Origin: Actinobacteria bacterium UBA2184
GTDB taxonomy: Bacteria; Actinomycetota; Coriobacteriia; Anaerosomatales; Anaerosomataceae
NCBI GenBank assembly: GCA_002328745.1
Contig: DCVQ01000009.1
Coordinates: forward strand, 64,351-128,350
Reading direction: 5' to 3'
DNA length: 64,000 bases
Numbering within the stretch: the first letter of the stretch is position 1; the number at the start of each line of letters is the position of its first letter. This document shows, one piece after another, positions 60,601 to 64,000 of this stretch. The notes below the pieces were generated by a model that worked only from the letters and a program-made list of their open reading frames with translations, was not told where the DNA came from and did not search any database. The translations under genes were made by a program, and so were the position numbers.

Positions 60601-63600
60601 GTCGCCTTCGTTGGTCGCGCTACCGAGCACGTGATGGTAGCTCAGCGCGCGGTTGCCGCCCACCGCGGTCCCGAGGCCATCCTCCATGTTCAGCTGGTAC
60701 TCACCGTGGCATGCGTAGCAGTCGCTACCGCCGGCCGAGACGCCACCGGTGGGGTTGTGGACGTTCGCGCTGCTCGACGAGGTCGGCCCGCCATGGCAGG
60801 AGTAGCAGCTCTGGGTATCGGCCTTGCGGTGGCCGGTGACGTTCGGCAGCTTCATCACAGACGTGTCGGAACCGTCGCGGCGGAAGCCCTCCACCGTGGA
60901 GGTGCCCACTGCCGTCCACGCCGAGCCGCTCCAGCCCTCGGTGGTGTCGGCGGTCGCGTGGCACGCGAAGCAGAAGTTGCGCACACCGGCGGCGGTCGAC
61001 AGGTCGATCTCCCCCGCCGCGTCACCGATGTCGCGCACCTGCAGCGAGTACGCGCCTGCGGTGCCGTGCGGGTTGTGGCAGTCGTAGCAGGGCAGCGCGT
61101 CGCCAGCCGCAAGTTTGGCACCGGCCACGCTCGTGACGATGCGGTGGCCCGAGCGGGCGTTCACGCTGGTGCCGCCGGCCGAGGCCGGGTACAGCGACTT
61201 GATGTCGGTGCCCTTCGTCCCGTCGTGGCACGTGAAGCACAGCGCGAACTCGTCGTTGCCGATACTCGTCGGGTCGAAGCGTGCCACGGTCTCGTCGTAC
61301 TTGTACGCAGTGCCGTGGACGTTGTGGCAGTTCTTGCAGTCGCCTGCGGCGTAGCCGTTGGTTGCCTCGGCAGCGGTATGCGGCGAGCCGGTGTGGGTCG
61401 CTGCCACGTACGCCGTGTTGTAGACGGCGGTGCCCGGCCAGGTCCCCGTGTCGAGGTAGCCGGCGGCGTCACGCTGGGCCTCGCCCGCCGGGAAGTTCGT
61501 GCTCGCGGCCATGTGGCACGCGGCGCACACGCTGTTGTTGTTGCCCGTGATGGCCGAGCCATACAGCGGGATGGTCGGAGCCGCCGTAGGATCGACCGCG
61601 TTACCGAGCAGCTTCGGCAGCGTGGAGCCATGCTTGTCGTGGCACGAGGTGCACGGAACTTCCTCGCCCGCGCCGATGGCGCCGGTGACCGCCCAGTGGC
61701 CGCGCGCCGAGTTCGCGCTCTTGTTCATGGCGGTCGCGTCCGCCGCCGGGATGAAGACGTCGTAGGGCACGTAGGACGTGCCGTCGTTCACGTACGCCGG
61801 CGGCGTGCCGTCGTGACACGTGAGGCAGAACGCGGCGTTGGCCTGCAGTTCGGCGCTGCTCGCGGGGCCGAGGTAGTAGACTTCGTCGCCGTCCACGCCC
61901 GAGCCCACGAGCGTGTTGTCCGGATCCTGCACGACGCCGGTCGCGCCGGGGAAGCCGATGTCGGCCTCCGTCTTGTGCGGGTTGTGGCAGTTGGCGCACT
62001 CGACGCGCGCCGTTGTCGATCCGTCGCCCGTGACCGGGTGCTTCGAGACGATCGCCGCGTTGCCGAACATGCCCTTGATGTTGAGCGAGTCGCTCATCAT
62101 CGCGCCGGCCATCAGGGCGCCGCCGTACATGTCGGGCGCGTCGCCGGAGTACCCCGTTCCGCCGTTGGGGTTGTTGGGCTGCGCCTCGTCGGCGCGGCTG
62201 TGGCAGAGGTAGCAGAGCTGCTCCTCGGGCTCTGTGACAACCGCGGCCTGGCCGTTGTCCGTCTGGAGGGCGGCGATATCGGAGTCGTGCAGGCCGAACT
62301 TCCACGTCCCGTTCTGGAACTGCTTGGTCATCGTGTCGTTGTGGCACTTGCCGCAGTTCACCGCGAACGCCGACGAGTCGGTAGTGAAGGTGGCAGCCTC
62401 GGAGTACGTGAAGTAGTCGGGCGCGGTCGCCATATAGTTGTGGGCCGAGATGTCGTAGATGGCATCCGAGACCGGCACCGTCGAGGTACCGCGGTCCGCC
62501 GAGGTGTTGCGCCCGGCGGTGTTCTTGGTCATCTGGACCTTGTGACAGCTCGTGCACACACCGCCGTCGCCGGCGTCGGCATCCGAGTAGTCGTAGTTCA
62601 CGTAGGTCGAGGCGTTGGCCATGTTCGGCGCGACCGCGACGCTCGAGCGGAAGTTCTGTGCCCGGCCGTCGGTGTGAGCGACGTCGGCGTTGGCCGGGAT
62701 GAAGTAGTCGTGGTCGACGTGGCAGGTCAGGCACGTCCTGCGCGCATCGGTGGTGGTCAGCGTCGTGGGATCGGCGATCGACGGGTACGACGCCGCCGAA
62801 TCGCTCGTCATGTAGTGATGGAAGCCTGTCGAGGACTGCATCGACTGGTAGCTGTGGCAGCTGAAGCAGTTCGCGCCACCGCTCGACTCGCCGCCGGTGG
62901 GATTGTGGACGTTATTGGCGCCCATGGAGGTCGGCCCGCCGTGGCATGAGTAGCAGCTCTGCGCATCGGCCTTGTTGTGGCCGGTGACGTTCGGCAGCTT
63001 CATCACAGACGTGTCGGAACCGTCGCGGCGGAAGCCCTCGACCGTGGTGGTGCCCACCGCGGTCCACGCCGAGCCGCTCCAGCCCTCGGTGGTGTCGGCG
63101 GTCGCGTGGCACGCGAAGCAGAAGTTGCGCACACCGGCGGCGGTCGACAGGTTGATCTCCCCCGCCGCGTCACCGATGTCGCGCACCTGCAGCGAGTACG
63201 CACCTGCGGTGCCGTGCGGGTTGTGGCAGTCGTAGCAGGGCAGCGCGTCGCCTGCGGCAAGCTTGGCGCCGGCCACGCTCGTGACGATGCGGTGGCCCGA
63301 GCGGGCGTCGGTGCTCGTGCCACCGGCAGCCAACGGGTAGAGCGACTTGATGTCCGTGCCCACACCACCATCTGCCACGCCCTTGTGGCAGGTGAAACAC
63401 AGGGCGAACTGGTCGCTGTCAGTGCTGGCCGGGTCGAACGTGCCGACGAGCTCGTCGTACGGGTTCGCCGTGCCATGGACGTTGTGGCAGTTCTTGCAGT
63501 CGCCTGCCGCATACCCGGAGCTCGGCCAGATCGCCTGAGTGGTCGTGTGCGGCGAGCCGGTGTGGGTCGCTGCCACGTACGCCGTGTTGTAGACGGCGGT

Positions 63601-64000
63601 GCCCGGCCAGGTGCCCGTGTCGAGGTAGCCGACGGCGTCGCGCTGGGCCTCGCCCGCCGGGAAGCTCGTGCTCGCGGCCGTGTGGCACGCGGCGCACACC
63701 GTGTTGTTGTTCGCGGTGATCTGCGTGGTGCCGATGAAGTTGTAGCCGGTCGCCGCATCGTACTCGCCGAGCAGCTTGGGAGCGTTGGAGCCGTGGTTGT
63801 CGTGACAACTCTTGCACGGCACCAGCTCGCCGGCCGAGATCGCGCCGTTCGCGCTCCAGTGACCGCGAGCAGCGTATGTGGACTTGTTGTCGATGGCGTT
63901 GACCATCGTCACCGACTTCGGCACGTAGGACGTGCCGTCATTGACCGCGGTGACGCCTGTCCCGTCATGGCAGTCGAGGCAGAACGTCGCCTCATCAGCA
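54691..64000 (-). CDS. Giant multiheme c-type cytochrome, at least 60 CxxCH motifs (5' end beyond window)
   Basis: The frame is open from the right edge to a TAG at 54691, giving at least 3,102 residues without the N-terminus. I count 60 CxxCH heme-attachment motifs: one at the edge (CLDCH), 14 in each of four consecutive repeats, and three in a non-repeated C-terminal part. In each repeat about five motifs are of the CxxCHxxHG kind (for example CKNCHNVHGT, CYDCHNPHGT), typical of the doubled-CxxCH cytochrome group. Between motifs the protein is Ala/Gly/Thr/Ser-rich. No transmembrane helix is seen in this portion and the far C-terminus has no sorting signal I recognise. Such proteins carry electrons through or beyond the cell envelope. 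Two ResB-CcsA pairs follow in the same direction. Confidence 0.95.
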   Translation of the reverse strand, partial: ADEATFCLDCHDGTGVTAVNDGTSYVPKSVTMVNAIDNKSTYAARGHWSANGAISAGELVPCKSCHDNHGSNAPKLLGEYDAATGYNFIGTTQITANNNTVCAACHTAASTSFPAGEAQRDAVGYLDTGTWPGTAVYNTAYVAATHTGSPHTTTQAIWPSSGYAAGDCKNCHNVHGTANPYDELVGTFDPASTDSDQFALCFTCHKGVADGGVGTDIKSLYPLAAGGTSTDARSGHRIVTSVAGAKLAAGDALPCYDCHNPHGTAGAYSLQVRDIGDAAGEINLSTAAGVRNFCFACHATADTTEGWSGSAWTAVGTTTVEGFRRDGSDTSVMKLPNVTGHNKADAQSCYSCHGGPTSMGANNVHNPTGGESSGGANCFSCHSYQSMQSSTGFHHYMTSDSAASYPSIADPTTLTTTDARRTCLTCHVDHDYFIPANADVAHTDGRAQNFRSSVAVAPNMANASTYVNYDYSDADAGDGGVCTSCHKVQMTKNTAGRNTSADRGTSTVPVSDAIYDISAHNYMATAPDYFTYSEAATFTTDSSAFAVNCGKCHNDTMTKQFQNGTWKFGLHDSDIAALQTDNGQAAVVTEPEEQLCYLCHSRADEAQPNNPNGGTGYSGDAPDMYGGALMAGAMMSDSLNIKGMFGNAAIVSKHPVTGDGSTTARVECANCHNPHKTEADIGFPGATGVVQDPDNTLVGSGVDGDEVYYLGPASSAELQANAAFCLTCHDGTPPAYVNDGTSYVPYDVFIPAADATAMNKSANSARGHWAVTGAIGAGEEVPCTSCHDKHGSTLPKLLGNAVDPTAAPTIPLYGSAITGNNNSVCAACHMAASTNFPAGEAQRDAAGYLDTGTWPGTAVYNTAYVAATHTGSPHTAAEATNGYAAGDCKNCHNVHGTAYKYDETVARFDPTSIGNDEFALCFTCHDGTKGTDIKSLYPASAGGTSVNARSGHRIVTSVAGAKLAAGDALPCYDCHNPHGTAGAYSLQVRDIGDAAGEIDLSTAAGVRNFCFACHATADTTEGWSGSAWTAVGTSTVEGFRRDGSDTSVMKLPNVTGHRKADTQSCYSCHGGPTSSSSANVHNPTGGVSAGGSDCYACHGEYQLNMEDGLGTAVGGNRALSYHHVLGSATNEGDKAFAAGSYPTSTTDVYCMSCHVDHDKFNAAKASNLRPDIATTNPAGAATDYNSTSDSGVCTACHATSLTKQNPGTDQKSDGSTATPKIVAGGAANQFGASAHDYYATSTFETGTFSANCSKCHNDEQAKAFQTSTNQFGTHWSATRRIVSAFGGTQNDPLQEAHCYECHSRQTDGLKTTTLQDNYGATAMTAASERVYAQFGLASKHPVVAAGGDSVECESCHNPHVVTGTTGKVTDPENGYNTIAYATDANQAAFCLKCHDGSLPSYAVNGTTYVPYTVTQANTAINNKVDTAMTSKGHWTDSSATGGSISAAETVSCAECHDNHGSAAPKLLGAYDMTDSRNEINGAAITANDKTVCAACHTSATTGFPLATRQTGTGYPIAGVWPGMAVYNTAWNNTTHTGSPHTTANGGGSSSLPAYVAGDCKVCHDVHGTINTYDELRPVASAVSFDKDTFTLCFDCHDTDGPAARNVKTYYPVSVGGAGGGSGHEIRTAGGNLSNAGGVVPCYDCHNAHGSASSYSLLVVTMTNSTTTIALGDAAGEVNMDPTSRTAADIRNFCFACHTTSDTTKGYNGTGLAVVSAGALFEGLDRTTGVLHLPAVAGHREADTQSCYQCHGNDYSGLSTNNVHNPSGGVSAGGQDCYGCHAQYQSPMEDGLLTDTGATRATVYHHVLGSATYEGDKAFAAGSYPTSTTDVYCMSCHTDHDKFNATQASNLRPDIATLNPAGAATDYDSASNTGVCTACHATSLAKQNPGTDQKSDGSIATPKIVAGGAANQFGASAHDYYATSTYGDATSFSANCSKCHNDEMTKDFQTSTYRFGTHSSATRRMVSALGGTVADPLQEAHCYRCHSRTTDALTGTRKSTTLRDWYNATAMTAASERVYAQFGLASKHPVVAASGDSVECESCHNPHVVTGTTGKVTDPENGYNTIAYATDADQAAFCLKCHDGALPAYTVNGTTYIPYSVTQANTAINNKSANATRGHWSQTGAIGAGEEVSCAECHDNHGSVAPKLLGAYDMTDSRNEINGAAITANDNSVCAACHAAATGTTYTRLANGYPNIGTWPGTTVYNGTNGIHKGAAVVWPSSGLVGGDCKNCHDVHGTAYAYDELVGQFDPTNATADNYGLCFTCHDGAPSTRNIKQYYPTGDGGLATGGNFGHVIKTSGGTLTVGQGLPCYDCHNPHGSAIADGLLVMSQNNNITYAVGDAAGEINMGTAAGNRQFCFLCHSTGDATAQITDPTDGAGYVNVTGTALVEGLNRAAAIGANKLRLPAVSGHYQADTTSCYGCHGNDYSGATTNNVHNPGAGGSTGGSACNTCHATHATMTNDTLTYHHVLDSASPFRAPAAANTYPTSTAALECVSCHADHNYFNSQKGFNLRTDLSATAVPTNSDFPGGGTYGICIACHSVTQAKNTTGQKVGGSTTTPIISGAGFDASAHDYQVNSGGVIGFGTTAADTFKANCSKCHDDDMDTGSKMTSTYKIGVHKSSENRIAKALGAALAGTSTSSEENLCYKCHTGGTAGPDGYGAGSMSADARSIYTEFNNAAKPNKHPVAATSGVHQSYNEGTSAGWNPASNRHVECEDCHNVHEAQAGTTAWPTNQARRGNTPPPIAGATKGVWGVTISTANANGTWAGSGAPGAPTAPTYSRVASSSYQWQLCLKCHSSWSWTTTPPNSSLNLQNQTGGKQTDVGADFNPMQLSYHPIFTPGLNQPATNLNGAWTSSTMRKWIDLDNDGVNDGTSETNNNGLSNTFTDGWVTTSIVVCTDCHNNSDATGPEGPHASANKWILSGVDVNVKSTLQDGTVVTNGAYASANFCINCHRVDVYGTNEKAGLNATAALLSRMNHGRMSSSCYNTGTFNSPALTWSSCLHCHGGRKTEASYNNPANTVVQNGAIHGTSMTYHPSAATYTGAANYMGQRFMNGASWSQHLLGSTTTTVGCYNFSKTIPADNYSACVKHTPSEYADLQYSY
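55612..57756 (-). repeat. 14-heme repeat unit 4 (715 residues)
   Basis: Last complete repeat. The first two motifs and spacer match unit 3; the later motifs (CVSCHADHNYF, CIACH, CSKCHDDD, CYKCH, CEDCHNVHEA, CLKCHSSWSW) are the most divergent of the four units. It leads into a 307-residue C-terminal part with three further motifs. Confidence 0.88.
57757..57975. repeat. Direct DNA repeat shared by units 2 and 3, copy B
   Basis: Partner of 59818-60036. A further near-identical stretch occurs at 58246-58316 against 60291-60361, at a slightly different offset (2,045 bp), because the spacer lengths differ. Confidence 0.75.
57757..59817 (-). repeat. 14-heme repeat unit 3 (687 residues)
   Basis: Third repeat. 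Its opening (CAECHDNHGS, CAACH) matches unit 4, its second half matches unit 2, and its middle (CKVCH, CFDCH, CYDCHNAHGS) is distinct. Confidence 0.9.
59818..60036. repeat. Direct DNA repeat shared by units 2 and 3, copy A
   Basis: Closely matches 57757-57975 at an offset of 2,061 bp, with only scattered differences by eye, and covers the last two heme motifs of a unit (CESCHNPHVV and CLKCHDG). Confidence 0.75.
60831..61160. repeat. 330-bp direct DNA repeat, copy B
   Basis: Partner of 62979-63308. Both lie in phase in the giant cytochrome, so recombination between them would keep the frame and delete or add one 14-heme unit. Confidence 0.85.
61813..63966 (-). repeat. 14-heme repeat unit 1 (718 residues)
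   Basis: First complete repeat from the window edge, running from just after the edge CLDCH to the end of CLTCH before DGTPP. Motif order: CKSCH, CAACH, CKNCH, CFTCH, CYDCH, CFACH, CYSCH, CFSCH, CLTCH, CTSCH, CGKCH, CYLCH, CANCH, CLTCH. The first seven motifs and spacers closely match unit 2; the second half is divergent and longer. Confidence 0.9.
62979..63308. repeat. 330-bp direct DNA repeat, copy A
   Basis: Nearly identical to 60831-61160 at an offset of 2,148 bp, with about ten mismatches by eye over 330 bp, several of them synonymous. Similarity resumes near 63540-63690 against 61370-61530. The DNA-level identity indicates a recent duplication or gene conversion between repeat units 1 and 2. 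Confidence 0.85.

Larger units (their letters stand above)
59818..61812 (-). repeat. 14-heme repeat unit 2 (665 residues)
   Basis: Second repeat, with the same 14-motif order. Its first half is nearly identical to unit 1 (for example 60831-61160 against 62979-63308), whereas its second half closely matches unit 3 (CMSCHVDHDKF, CTACHATSL, CSKCHND, CESCHNPHVV). Confidence 0.9.

Noticed and set aside
59380..62949. A 1,189-codon open frame on the plus strand opposite the giant cytochrome
   Set aside because: It is the antisense of a repetitive GC-rich gene; its translation is Arg/Val/Gly-rich without domains and repeats with the same period as the cytochrome. The minus strand has 60 ordered CxxCH motifs.
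63924..63924. ATG at 63924 as the start of the giant cytochrome
   Set aside because: The frame stays open to the window edge, and a further heme motif (CLDCH at 63981-63967) plus matching repeat sequence lies upstream, so the true start is outside the window.
54691..64000. CRISPR array or simple tandem repeat
   Set aside because: The repeats are about 2 kb long, in phase, protein-coding and of unequal length; there are no short direct repeats with unique spacers.

Overview
The window is GC-rich (roughly two thirds G+C by eye), densely coding, and almost entirely transcribed from the minus strand; one gene (45257-47587) is on the plus strand. The gene set suggests a monoderm actinobacterium, probably of the Coriobacteriia/Anaerosomatales kind, with anaerobic respiratory metabolism. 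The clues are a type IV pilus locus without a PilQ secretin, a SigB-like sigma factor with an RsbW-like partner, a fused AroKB, system II (ResB/CcsA) cytochrome c maturation and a giant multiheme cytochrome. This placement is inference; no database was searched. No tRNA, rRNA, CRISPR array or insertion sequence was seen.

Layout, by coordinate (transcription mostly runs right to left). 1-5.1 kb: the start of dxs, then xseB, nusB, an Asp23-family gene, accC, and a carboxyltransferase fused to a biotin carrier domain that carries a plausible internal start for a free AccB. 5.1-10.1 kb: efp, an Xaa-Pro peptidase, and the shikimate genes aroQ, aroKB, aroC. 10.1-28.2 kb: a complete monoderm type IV pilus locus (PilM/N/O/P-like proteins, three minor prepilin-type proteins, prepilin peptidase, two tandem major pilins, PilC, two PilB ATPases) with an embedded module of an MglA-like GTPase, a roadblock protein, a DUF4388 protein and a membrane-anchored linker protein. 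aroE abuts the second pilB, so the pilus locus sits between shikimate genes. 29-41 kb: yqeG, an ABC exporter with a secreted repeat-like protein, mltG, ruvX, alaS, an AI-2E-type permease, a SigB/RsbW/DUF948 group, rarA and a thioredoxin-like lipoprotein. 41.06-41.22 kb: a strong 6S RNA candidate. 41.3-45.1 kb: a small membrane protein, aspS, hisS and another small membrane protein. 45.26-47.59 kb: a membrane protein with a spermidine-synthase-like domain.

47.6-64 kb is the most distinctive region. It holds a truncated gene for a multiheme c-type cytochrome of at least 3,102 residues with 60 CxxCH motifs inside the window, arranged as four complete 14-heme repeats plus flanking parts. Downstream in the same direction are two separate ResB-CcsA pairs, and between them a solute-binding-like lipoprotein and an unrecognised anchored protein. 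I read this as a locus for making and exporting a very large extracellular electron conduit with its own heme-attachment machinery. The repeats show patchwork identity between neighbours, which suggests continuing duplication or gene conversion.

Start codons were moved inside longer open frames where a Shine-Dalgarno sequence or family alignment supported it. Several genes overlap by ATGA or GTGA, which implies translational coupling. Promoter and hairpin calls were made by eye and are weaker than the gene calls.
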